This document shows positions 7,635-15,678 of a stretch of DNA of 32,378 nucleotides, piece by piece. Numbering within the stretch: position 1 is the first letter of the stretch; every line of letters begins with the position of its first letter. Source of the stretch: Comamonadaceae bacterium (GTDB lineage: Bacteria > Pseudomonadota > Gammaproteobacteria > Burkholderiales > Burkholderiaceae_C); NCBI GenBank assembly GCA_947454695.1, contig CANGMW010000002.1, forward strand, positions 1-32,378. Direction: 5' to 3'. A program made the position numbers and the translations under genes. The notes below the pieces were generated by a model. It saw only the letters and a list, made by a program, of their open reading frames with translations. It was not told the DNA's origin and made no database searches.

Positions 7635-9560
7635 GTGAACGCATCCACTCCAGCCCCCACCCGCCGCCCTATTCGCGAATTGCCCGATGAGCTGATCAGC
7701 CAGATCGCTGCCGGTGAGGTGGTGGAGCGACCCGCCTCGGTGGTGCGCGAACTCGTGGACAACGCACTGGATGCGGGCGCCACGCAGATCACGGTGCGTT
7801 TGCTCGCCGGTGGGGTTCGCCTGATTGCCGTGGAAGACAATGGCATGGGCATTCTTCGTGACGAGCTCCCGATTGCCTTCAAACGCCATGCCACCAGCAA
7901 GATTGCCAACCTGCAGGAGCTCGAGTCGGTGGGCACCATGGGCTTTCGCGGCGAGGCCCTGGCGGCGATCAATGCCATTGCCCAGTGCGCCATCCTCTCG
8001 CGCCCGGCCGATCAGTCCAGCGCCTTCATGCTCGACGGCTTGAGCGGGGAGCTCAAACCCGTGGCGCGGGGAACCGGCACGACGGTGGAAGTGAAAGAAC
8101 TTTTTTTCAGCACACCGGCCCGGCGCAAATTTCTCAAGACCGATGCCACGGAGCTCGCGCACTGCATCGAGGCCGTGCGACGACATGCCCTGGTGCGGCC
8201 GGACGTGGGCTTTGCCATCTGGCATGAGGGCAAGCTGGTCGAGCAGTGGCGGGTGTGCAGCGGCCCCGCCCCCTTGGATGAGCGACTGGCCGATGTGCTG
8301 GGCGAAGACTTCATCCACAACTCGGTGGCCATCGATTTCGAATCTCAGACCGCGCCCGGCAGTTTCGCCCCCAAGGTGCGCGTGCGTGGGCGCGCGGGTG
8401 TGCCCGATGCCGCCCGGTCGCGTGCTGACCAGCAGTTCAGCTACGTGAATGGTCGTTTTGTGCGTGACAAGGTCATCACCCATGCTGCTCGCAGCGCTTA
8501 TGAAGACGTGCTGCACGGCCACCGCCAACCCATTTACGCCTTGTACGTCGAGCTCGACCCCACGCGGGTGGATGTGAATGTGCATCCCACCAAAATTGAG
8601 GTGCGTTTTCGTGATGGTCGTGAAGTCCATCAAGCGGTTCGGCACGCCATCGAGAGCGCGCTGGCTACGCCCCGCGCGCACAACGAAGCACCGGGCATCG
8701 CATCGCTGAATCTGCCCCAGGCAGCGCCGCCTCAAGCATCTAACGCCACTTGGCAACAACCGGGCATGCACTTTGACACGCCCATAGGCCACCGGGTGAA
8801 TGATCTGTCGGCGCTGTGGTCGGCTGCGCCATCCACTGGGTCGACGACCGCCGCCCCGGCTTGGTCGGACTCAGCGGCGAACGCAGGACCGGCTTCAACA
8901 GGAGGCGACACCTCGCTGGCGTCCACTCCAGGTTCTGCGCTTCCCAAGCTGCCCGCCTCGTCCGGCCAGGACAACACCTGGCCGCTGGGCCGTGCGCTGG
9001 CGCAACTGCAAGGCATCTACATTCTGGCGGAGAACGCGCAGGGTCTGATCGTGGTGGACATGCATGCCGCACATGAACGCATCGTGTACGAGCGACTGAA
9101 GCTTCAGCTCGACCAGGCCGACATCGCCAGCCAGCCCCTGCTCATCCCGGCCACTTTTGCCGCCAGTCCGGAAGAGGTCGCCACCGCCGAGGCCAACACG
9201 GCGGCACTGCACGCGCTGGGCATGGAGATCACCCCGTTTTCTGCCAAGACGCTGGCGGTACGCGCCGTGCCGGCCACACTGGCCAGCGGGGACGCGGTGG
9301 AACTGGCGCGCAGTGTGCTGCAGGAGCTGAGCCAACACGAGGCCAGCACCGTGTTGGCCCGTGCGCGCAATGAGTTGTTGTCCACCATGGCCTGCCACGG
9401 CGCCGTGCGCGCCAACCGGCGACTCACGCTGGATGAGATGAATGCCTTGTTGCGTCAAATGGAAGAGACCGAGCGCTCCGACCAATGCAACCATGGGCGG
9501 CCCACCTGGCGACAAATCAGCGTGCGCGAACTCGATGCCTTGTTCATGCGCGGGCGCTGA
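7635..9560 (+). CDS. mutL: DNA mismatch repair protein MutL with intact endonuclease motifs
   Basis: MutL links MutS mismatch recognition to strand incision. The 641-aa protein has an N-terminal GHKL ATPase (RELVDNALDAGA with E39 and N43; DNGMGI near 68-73; GTMGFRGEAL), then the transducer domain with QQFSYVNGRFVRDK and VDVNVHPTK. A Ser/Ala/Pro-rich linker occupies about residues 345-445, followed by the dimerisation domain. The C-terminus carries DMHAAHERIVYE (D475, H477, E481, E486), ACHG (C587) and CNHGRP (C618), the set of metal-binding motifs of nicking MutL proteins, as in Neisseria. This implies its own endonuclease and no need for MutH. GTG 7635 is the only start close to the conserved IRELPDELISQIAAGEVVER. 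Confidence 0.96.
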   Translation: MNASTPAPTRRPIRELPDELISQIAAGEVVERPASVVRELVDNALDAGATQITVRLLAGGVRLIAVEDNGMGILRDELPIAFKRHATSKIANLQELESVGTMGFRGEALAAINAIAQCAILSRPADQSSAFMLDGLSGELKPVARGTGTTVEVKELFFSTPARRKFLKTDATELAHCIEAVRRHALVRPDVGFAIWHEGKLVEQWRVCSGPAPLDERLADVLGEDFIHNSVAIDFESQTAPGSFAPKVRVRGRAGVPDAARSRADQQFSYVNGRFVRDKVITHAARSAYEDVLHGHRQPIYALYVELDPTRVDVNVHPTKIEVRFRDGREVHQAVRHAIESALATPRAHNEAPGIASLNLPQAAPPQASNATWQQPGMHFDTPIGHRVNDLSALWSAAPSTGSTTAAPAWSDSAANAGPASTGGDTSLASTPGSALPKLPASSGQDNTWPLGRALAQLQGIYILAENAQGLIVVDMHAAHERIVYERLKLQLDQADIASQPLLIPATFAASPEEVATAEANTAALHALGMEITPFSAKTLAVRAVPATLASGDAVELARSVLQELSQHEASTVLARARNELLSTMACHGAVRANRRLTLDEMNALLRQMEETERSDQCNHGRPTWRQISVRELDALFMRGR

Positions 9561-9608
9561 CACACCTGTTTTCACGCGCTGCGCAGTCGGCATAGACCTG
9601 TCAAAAAC

Positions 9609-10169
9609 TCAGCCTGCTGCGCTTTGAGCCGCGGCAAAGTCGGCCGCATCGATCGCATAAAACGCATAGGGGTGCGACACACCGAACAAAGTTTTTTCGC
9701 CGAGATGGGTCAGCACGCCACCGATTTTTTCCATGGCTTTGCGCGAACGCAGGTTGTTGGCGCCCACATGGAACCACACGCGCTGGGCAAATCGGAAGGC
9801 ATGGGCCAACATGAGCGCCTTCATCTCGCGGTTCGTGTCCCCGCCCCAATGGCTGCGGCTCAAAAAGGTATAGCCGATGGCCACCTCGCGCTTCACGGGA
9901 TCCCATTCATAAAACCGTGAAGACCCGATGACCTGGCTGCTGGCCCGGTCGACCACCACCAGCGCACTGGCGCCCGCCATGGCCGGCGCAAAAAAATTGG
10001 CCTCGAACACGCCCCGCTGGTACCGCTTGGGATCGGGGTGTTGTTCCCAAATCAGGGGATCACTGGCGGCCGTGTACATCGGCACAAAATCTTCTGCGCG
10101 CAGCGGCCGCAAGATGAGGGCGTCCCCCACCAACGTGGGCTGACTCGGGAAATTTTCAGTACGTGCCAT
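9609..10169 (-). CDS. GNAT family N-acetyltransferase (RimJ-like subfamily)
   Basis: The 186-aa protein transfers an acetyl group from acetyl-CoA to an unidentified amine. The order LILRPLRAEDFVPMYTAASDP, SSRFYEWDPVKREVAIGYTF, SHWGGDTNREMKALMLAHAF and RVWFHVGANNLRSRKAMEKI is the Acetyltransf_3/RimJ-like pattern: a beta-strand pair, a degenerate pyrophosphate loop (SHWGGD), and the NxRSxxxxEKxG helix. An AGAGGA Shine-Dalgarno sits 7 nt before the ATG (complement of 10177-10182). It converges with mutL across 48 bp and diverges from the MFS gene. The substrate could be a protein N-terminus, a small amine or an antibiotic; the sequence does not decide. Confidence 0.9.
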   Translation of the reverse strand: MARTENFPSQPTLVGDALILRPLRAEDFVPMYTAASDPLIWEQHPDPKRYQRGVFEANFFAPAMAGASALVVVDRASSQVIGSSRFYEWDPVKREVAIGYTFLSRSHWGGDTNREMKALMLAHAFRFAQRVWFHVGANNLRSRKAMEKIGGVLTHLGEKTLFGVSHPYAFYAIDAADFAAAQSAAG

Positions 10170-10332
10170 CGACCTGTCCTCTTTGAATTGAAAGCGTCTT
10201 GAGATGGTGAGCCGCCAACGCTTGCTTGATTGGGTGTTGGAATTGCGTGCTGACGGTGTGGGCTCGTTGAATTCACATCTTAGTCAAGATGGGCACGGCC
10301 CCTGAACGCTGCAGCGCTGCAACGCTGACAGG

Positions 10333-10338
10333 TAAAAT
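10333..10338 (+). promoter_or_regulatory. Candidate -10 hexamer TAAAAT, 8 nt before the MFS start codon
   Basis: TAAAAT is followed by eight bases and ATG, without a Shine-Dalgarno. The 177-bp divergent region upstream also holds the palindrome CGCTGCAGCG at about 10307-10316, which could be a regulator site; that is speculative. Confidence 0.35.
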
Positions 10339-10346
10339 TGCCAGCA

Positions 10347-11621
10347 ATGTCCGCCTCTTCTGAAACCCGCCATACCCCCGCTGTGGCCTCGCACACTTCT
10401 GACGGACTCGCCGCTTCTCACGCGACACCTGCATCGGCCACTTTGGTGGTCTTCATTCTCTCGCTGCTTTTAGGCCTGCAGCCCGTCACCACCGACCTGT
10501 ACCTGCCTGCTTTGCCCGCCCTCACCGAGGGCTTTGCTGCCAGCTTGTCGCAAGCGCAGCTGACCCTGAGCGCCTTGCTGCTCGCCTTTGGTGTGTCGCA
10601 ACTGGCCTGGGGCCCCTTGTCGGACCGTTTTGGTCGCCGCCCGATTTTGTTGTGGGGCATGGGTGCGTATGTGCTGGCCTCGGTGCTCAGCACGCTGTCC
10701 ACCAGCATGAACGGGCTGATCCTGGCCCGCATCATCCAAGGCGCGGCCATGGGCGCGGCTGTCATGTGCGCCCGCGCCATCGTGCGTGATCTGTACCGCC
10801 CGACAGACGGCGCACGCGTCATGTCTAAAAGCCTCACCGGCCTGGGCGTGATCGCCTGTTGCAGCGCGCCGCTGGGCGGATTGCTCACCGCGCATCTGGG
10901 TTGGCGCGCCACGCTGTTGTCGCTCACTGTGTTTGGTGCGCTGACTTTTCTGGTGGTGGCATTCTTCTTCAAAGAAACCCTGGCGCAAAAAAATCCTAAA
11001 GCCTTGCAACTGCGCACCTTGTGGAGCACTTGGCGTCTCATCATGGCCAACCCCACCTTCTGGGCCTTTTCCACCGTGTCGGTCGCGTCTTACGGCGGTC
11101 TGTTCACCTTTTTGGCGTCATCGTCGTTTGTGTTCATCAAGGTGCTGCATCTGTCGCTACCCGAATATGGCGGCGTGATGTTCAGCGTGTCCTTCACTTA
11201 CATCCTGGGCACCTTCGCGTGCCGCCGCATGCTGCCGCGCCTGGGCGTGCAGCGCGCCTTGGCCATCGCGGGTGGCTTCACCCTGGCGGGGGGAACGATC
11301 ATGCTGGCACTGGCCTGGCTGGGACTACACCAGGGATGGGCCATCATGCTGCCGTTTTACTTGTACATGCTGGCCCACGGCGTGCACCAACCCTGCAGCC
11401 AAAGCGGTGCGGTGGGGCCCTTCCCCTACGCAGCCGGTGCAGCTTCGGCACTCAATGGTTTTTTGATGATGTTGGCCGCTTTTGGCGTGGGTGCCTGGCT
11501 GAGCGCCCACTTGGACAACACCGTCATGCCGCTGGTCTGGGGGATCTTTTTCTGGAGCGTGCTCATTGCCCTGTCGGCCTGGACGCTGGTGCAAAAGCAC
11601 GGCCAAGCAACTGAGCATTGA
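10347..11621 (+). CDS. Bcr/CflA-type MFS drug exporter
   Basis: The 424-aa inner-membrane protein has twelve predicted helices after a polar, Ser/Thr/His-rich N-terminus of about 35 residues. It shows TTDLYLPALPALTEGFAAS in helix 1, as in Bcr/CflA drug:H+ antiporters, MFS motif A GPLSDRFGRRP between helices 2 and 3, and ARIIQGAAMGAAVMCARAIV in helix 4. ATG 10347 is preferred to the in-frame TTG at 10338. The cargo could be antibiotics, sulphonamides or peptides/amino acids, as for other Bcr proteins. The stop is 9 bp before the miaA GTG, so the two probably share a transcript. Confidence 0.9.
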   Translation: MSASSETRHTPAVASHTSDGLAASHATPASATLVVFILSLLLGLQPVTTDLYLPALPALTEGFAASLSQAQLTLSALLLAFGVSQLAWGPLSDRFGRRPILLWGMGAYVLASVLSTLSTSMNGLILARIIQGAAMGAAVMCARAIVRDLYRPTDGARVMSKSLTGLGVIACCSAPLGGLLTAHLGWRATLLSLTVFGALTFLVVAFFFKETLAQKNPKALQLRTLWSTWRLIMANPTFWAFSTVSVASYGGLFTFLASSSFVFIKVLHLSLPEYGGVMFSVSFTYILGTFACRRMLPRLGVQRALAIAGGFTLAGGTIMLALAWLGLHQGWAIMLPFYLYMLAHGVHQPCSQSGAVGPFPYAAGAASALNGFLMMLAAFGVGAWLSAHLDNTVMPLVWGIFFWSVLIALSAWTLVQKHGQATEH

Positions 11622-11630
11622 GCCTGTGCC

Positions 11631-12614
11631 GTGAACGAACACGCCCTGCTGTCAGCCCCTGCGCTCACCACGCCTGTGGTGTGCCTGACGGGCCCCACCG
11701 CGAGCGGCAAAACCGCAGCGGCCCTGGCCATTGCGCGTGTTATCCCCTGCGAAATCATCAGCGTGGACTCCGCCTTGGTTTACCGTGGCATGGACATCGG
11801 CACCGCCAAACCCAACGCGCAAGAACTCGCTGCGGTGCCCCACCACTTGATCGACATTCGCGACCCCACCCAAGCCTACAGCGCCGCTGAATTTGTGCGC
11901 GATGCCACGCAGCTGGTGAGCGAGATCCATGCACGCGGCAACATGCCGCTGCTGGTGGGCGGCACCATGCTCTACCTCAAGGCGCTGTTTGACGGACTGG
12001 ACGCCATGCCCGCCGCCGACCCCCAGGTGCGTGCGGCACTGGAGGCACAAGCCCAGCGCGAAGGTTGGGCTGCAATGCATGCCGAACTGGCTCAAGTAGA
12101 CCCTCTCACCGCCGCGCGTCTGCACCCCGGCGACTCGCAACGCATTCAGCGCGCGCTGGAGGTGTACCGCATCACCGGGCAGCCCTTGTCTGCCCTGCAT
12201 TCAAGACCAGTCAATGGTGCGCATGCCGCCAGCGCCAACACCTTGATTTCGCTGGAGCCGACCGACCGGGCCTGGCTGCACGAGCGTATTGCCCGGCGCT
12301 TTGACCTCATGCTGCGCAACGGCTTCATGGATGAGATGAACCGTTTGCGCGCGCGTGGTGATTTGCGGGCCGACCTACCCAGCATGCGCTGCGTGGGCTA
12401 CCGCCAAGCTTGGGAAGCGCTGGACGGCACCCTGCCCATGAGCGAGTTGCGCGACCGCGGTATTTTTGCCACCCGTCAACTGGCCAAGCGCCAAATCACC
12501 TGGCTGCGCAGCATGCCCCAGCGCCAAGTGGTGGCCTGCGATGCGCCTGATGCCGAAGCCCAAGTGGTGCGGCTGGCGCAACGCGATCCAGGGGTTGCGA
12601 ATACCCGCGCCTGA
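11631..12614 (+). CDS. miaA: tRNA dimethylallyltransferase MiaA
   Basis: MiaA adds a dimethylallyl group to N6 of A37 in tRNAs that read UNN codons, the first step to ms2i6A. The 327-aa product has the P-loop GPTASGKT at 21-28, DSALVYRGMDIGTAKP from D46, PHHLIDIRDPTQAYSAAEF, the channel motif VGGTMLYLKALFDGL and SMRCVGYRQAWEAL near the C-terminus. The start is GTG 11631, nine bases after the MFS stop. In many proteobacteria miaA sits next to mutL; here two genes (GNAT and MFS) lie between them, so the ancestral pair may have been split by insertion. Confidence 0.96.
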   Translation: MNEHALLSAPALTTPVVCLTGPTASGKTAAALAIARVIPCEIISVDSALVYRGMDIGTAKPNAQELAAVPHHLIDIRDPTQAYSAAEFVRDATQLVSEIHARGNMPLLVGGTMLYLKALFDGLDAMPAADPQVRAALEAQAQREGWAAMHAELAQVDPLTAARLHPGDSQRIQRALEVYRITGQPLSALHSRPVNGAHAASANTLISLEPTDRAWLHERIARRFDLMLRNGFMDEMNRLRARGDLRADLPSMRCVGYRQAWEALDGTLPMSELRDRGIFATRQLAKRQITWLRSMPQRQVVACDAPDAEAQVVRLAQRDPGVANTRA

Positions 12615-12738
12615 TCTCTTCTAGGACCGCCGGATCGAGCCTGATCGAATCAGTGGCGATTTATCCGAGATTCAAAAGCGACTGGGGTCCCGGCCAACGC
12701 CAAGCTCAAAAGAGATTCACCCGGGTGTTCATCGCGAC
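12615..12738. other. Convergent intergenic region between miaA and the TolC gene
   Basis: This 124-bp gap separates the housekeeping block from the secretion locus. It holds only short imperfect inverted repeats (for example CTGA-TCGAA-TCAG near 12640-12652) and no stem followed by a U-tract on either strand. No gene, RNA or promoter could be recognised. Confidence 0.5.
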
Positions 12739-14238
12739 TTACTGAGGATTGGATGAACCCGTGAATTGCTGGTGGCCCAACTGCCCCACTGCAGCGACCA
12801 GTTTGAGGCTGGAGGAACGCCACTCCGCTTGGCATCTGGCGTGCTCCTGCTTGGCGTCGACAAGATTGTTTTGCGCACTCAAAAGCTCGGGTAAATCGGC
12901 CACGCCCAATTCATAGCGACGCTTGGAGGATTCATAGGCTTGCGTCGCGGCCTGAAGCAAGCCATCAGCGAACGCGATGTTGGACACCGAGGACGCACTG
13001 TCCGCATGGGATTTCACCACGTCCACCAATACCTGCTGCGTGACACTGTCCACCTGGTACTGCGCCTGCTCCGCTTGGGCCTGCGCACCTCTGATTTTGT
13101 AGGTCCGCGCAAAGCCTTCAAAGAACGGGATGTTCAGGGTAAAACCTACATTGGTGGTGTTGGTCTTGGTCGTCTGCAAACTTTGATTGGGGTAGCCGTT
13201 TTGGTAGTAGTTGTAAGAGAAGTCAATGCTGGGCAAACCCTCCGTACGCAGTGCATCGACCTTGCTCAAGGCCGCATTCAATTGCAGCTGAGCTGATTTG
13301 ATGGCCGGGTGCTCCGTTTTGACTTGATCGATCAGCGCTTGCAAGTTGTCTGTGGCTTGGGTAGCCCTTACATCGTCTGAAAAGCTCAAACGAATCGGGC
13401 TGTCACTTGGCAAGCCCATGCTCTGATACAGCACGGCCATCGCCTTGTCATAGTCGCCCTTGGCACGTGCAGCGGTCAACTTGGCTTTGGCTAAAGCCGA
13501 CTCCGCCACGAGCACGTCATTGAGCGTAGCCGCACCCATTCTCAAGCGCAACTTGGCCGAGCCCACTGTGGCAAATGCGAACTCCACCGCTTCAAGCCGC
13601 AACTGGTAATTGGCCCGGTAAGTCACCACGTCGTAATACGCGCCCACGACCGATAGCATGACTTTTTGCAAAGTCGCGTCGCGGTTGAAAATGGCCGACT
13701 CCAGTTGGTACTTCGCAACGGCATTGTTGTTATAGCGCGCCGCAAAGTCCAGCAGTCGCCAAGATAAACCGAGGTAAGAGGTGGCGCCCATATTTTTGGA
13801 ATTCAGAGCTGAGTTTTCAGGATATTCAACCGTGGACTCCAAACTGCTCATCGAGCCGTTCAAAGTAGGCAGGTAGCTTGCCCGCGCTTCGCCTAAGGCC
13901 GCCGCCTGGACCTTGATGCTCGCCCAAGCCGCGGCGACTTGCGGGTTGTTGCACAGCGACAGGTCCACCACTTCGATCAGAGAGAGTGCTTGGGCCGTAT
14001 CGGTGGGGCGGGTGCAGTCCAAGCGACTGGCATCGGGTAAGTGCATGACACTGGCGTCGAGCTCAGGTCGTGTGAACAAGGGGTCTTGCAGCAAGTCGGG
14101 GATGCCCGTGCCCTCGGTCCGGCTGTACCAGTTGGGCTGATTGTTAGCGGGCCAAGCAGCGCCGCTGGTCGACACGGCCAGCACAGCGAGCACCGCCAGC
14201 AACGCACGCCTCCATTTAAAAGCATGTAGGAGATTCAT
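12739..14238 (-). CDS. TolC-family outer-membrane efflux protein of the type I secretion locus
   Basis: The 499-aa protein forms the outer-membrane barrel and periplasmic tunnel of a type I secretion system. After a signal peptide (MNLLHAFKWRRALLAVLAVL..., cleaved about residue 30) and an extra segment of about 60 residues, the first OEP repeat begins at LSLIEVVDLSLCNNPQVAAAWA and the second near ALIDQVKTEHPAIKSAQLQL. Ser/Ala/Gln-rich long helices and NVGFTLNIPFFEGFARTYKI (second half) are typical of TolC. Its ATG overlaps the adaptor stop codon by four bases (ATGA, 14235-14238), so translation is probably coupled. It is the last gene of the inferred secretion operon. Confidence 0.92.
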   Translation of the reverse strand: MNLLHAFKWRRALLAVLAVLAVSTSGAAWPANNQPNWYSRTEGTGIPDLLQDPLFTRPELDASVMHLPDASRLDCTRPTDTAQALSLIEVVDLSLCNNPQVAAAWASIKVQAAALGEARASYLPTLNGSMSSLESTVEYPENSALNSKNMGATSYLGLSWRLLDFAARYNNNAVAKYQLESAIFNRDATLQKVMLSVVGAYYDVVTYRANYQLRLEAVEFAFATVGSAKLRLRMGAATLNDVLVAESALAKAKLTAARAKGDYDKAMAVLYQSMGLPSDSPIRLSFSDDVRATQATDNLQALIDQVKTEHPAIKSAQLQLNAALSKVDALRTEGLPSIDFSYNYYQNGYPNQSLQTTKTNTTNVGFTLNIPFFEGFARTYKIRGAQAQAEQAQYQVDSVTQQVLVDVVKSHADSASSVSNIAFADGLLQAATQAYESSKRRYELGVADLPELLSAQNNLVDAKQEHARCQAEWRSSSLKLVAAVGQLGHQQFTGSSNPQ

Positions 14239-15668
14239 CGCTCCGACAAGCTTTCGCGCGTGTGTTTGATGAGCGGCGACAGGAAATACTCATAAATGAA
14301 GCGGTCTCCCGTTTTGATTTCTATGCTCCCCGACATGCCCGGGTTGAGCGTCACCCGGCGCCCCTCCACATCCATGAAAGTCTGATCCATCGTGATCCGT
14401 AAGGCATACATGGGGTTCTTTGGAGCGCCGCCTTCCGCGCCGGCAGAGTCTCGAGCGGGCGCCCCTCCGGTGGACGGGTCCACCGCGTCCCGCGAGATAT
14501 GGGTCACTTTGGCCGAGAGCAGGCCGTATTTGGCATAGTCATAGGCATCGAGCTTGACGGCGACCACCTGGCCTTCTTTTACAAAACCAATGTCACGGTT
14601 TTCAACATAGGCCTCAAATTCAATGGGCGCGCCATCGGGCACCAGAAACATCAGCGTTTGTGCGGCGGGCACCACGCCACCCACCGTATTGACGGCCAGC
14701 TGTTGAATGGTGCCGCTCACCGGCGCGGTGATAAGCAGCAAGTCCTGGTGCACCTTAGCGCGGCTCATGTCCTGGAACGAGGAACCGACCACCTTTTGCG
14801 CTTCATTCAGAGCGTCTTGCGCATTTTTTCGAAACTCGGTTTCCAAAATCGCCAATTGATTTTTGGCTTCGTTGTATTGACCCTCAACATCCAAATACTC
14901 ACGTTTCTTTTCAAGGTACGCGTGTTCCGACACATCTTGTGTTTTCATGAGCACGGCATAGTCTTCTGCTCGTTTTTTGAGCAACGGCAAGATGCCGCCA
15001 TAGCGGGCCATGTCATCTTTAAGCTTGCCACGGCGCGATGAAAAATCGTTCCACTGCGCCACCAGGTGACTTTTGGCATCGCGCAACAGGTCGGCGGGAA
15101 AGGCGTCTTGCACCACCAACTGCGGGCTTTGGTTGATCTCCATGGCTTTAAGCAAGGCCCGGGAGCGCGCCACCTGCAAAGCAGCCAGTTTGAAGTCGGA
15201 GTGGGACTTTTCGTAGTCCGATGCCACCACGCGGCTGTCCAACTCCAACAAGGGCGCGCCTTGCGCCACATACTGGCCTTCTTGCACATACAGCTGCGAT
15301 ACCTTGGCCACCTCAACGGAGGCGATGGCTTTGGAGCGCCCCCCTTGAATGATCTTGCCCTGGCCAGTCACGACAATATCCATCTTGCCCACCAAGGCCC
15401 AAATGATGAACATCAACACCATGGCCATGAGCAAGAATGCCAGCCGCCTCGAATAAACAGACACCGGCATGTGCTGAAGTGCCAAGGTCGCTGGCAAAAA
15501 AGCGGCTTCATCCTCGGTGAGGGGCGGCGGCGTGAGCGTCTTGCGGTTGTCCCAACTGAACTTGAACACCTGCCAGTAGCGCGAACGTAAATCTCCTAAT
15601 GCCGCCCAGCGCAGTCGCAAAACAGGTAGCCCCAAGCGCTGACCCAAGGTCGTTTTTGTAATAGTCAT
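14235..15668 (-). CDS. HlyD-like type I secretion periplasmic adaptor
   Basis: This membrane-fusion protein of about 477 aa joins the ABC transporter to TolC. A cytosolic N-terminus of about 85 residues ends in EDEAAFLPATLALQHMPVS; one transmembrane helix follows (LAFLLMAMVLMFIIWALVG), then a split lipoyl domain (VVTGQGKIIQGGRSKAIASV and GQYVAQGAPLLELD), a long coiled-coil region, and a C-terminus (NPGMSGSIEIKTGDRFIYEY, then SPLIKHTRESLSER) closely matching E. coli HlyD. ATG 15668 is preferred to the upstream in-frame start at 15698 because AAAGG lies 5 nt before it and it begins 10 bp after the ABC gene stop. No acyltransferase gene of the HlyC type is seen in the window. Confidence 0.93.
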   Translation of the reverse strand: MTITKTTLGQRLGLPVLRLRWAALGDLRSRYWQVFKFSWDNRKTLTPPPLTEDEAAFLPATLALQHMPVSVYSRRLAFLLMAMVLMFIIWALVGKMDIVVTGQGKIIQGGRSKAIASVEVAKVSQLYVQEGQYVAQGAPLLELDSRVVASDYEKSHSDFKLAALQVARSRALLKAMEINQSPQLVVQDAFPADLLRDAKSHLVAQWNDFSSRRGKLKDDMARYGGILPLLKKRAEDYAVLMKTQDVSEHAYLEKKREYLDVEGQYNEAKNQLAILETEFRKNAQDALNEAQKVVGSSFQDMSRAKVHQDLLLITAPVSGTIQQLAVNTVGGVVPAAQTLMFLVPDGAPIEFEAYVENRDIGFVKEGQVVAVKLDAYDYAKYGLLSAKVTHISRDAVDPSTGGAPARDSAGAEGGAPKNPMYALRITMDQTFMDVEGRRVTLNPGMSGSIEIKTGDRFIYEYFLSPLIKHTRESLSER

Positions 15669-15678
15669 CGAAACCTTT

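Noticed and set aside
7575..8792. Minus-strand ORF of 405 codons opposite mutL
   Set aside because: MutL motifs are intact on the plus strand and the antisense translation lacks any motif.
12615..12738. Rho-independent terminator for miaA or the secretion operon
   Set aside because: Only short imperfect inverted repeats without a following U-tract.
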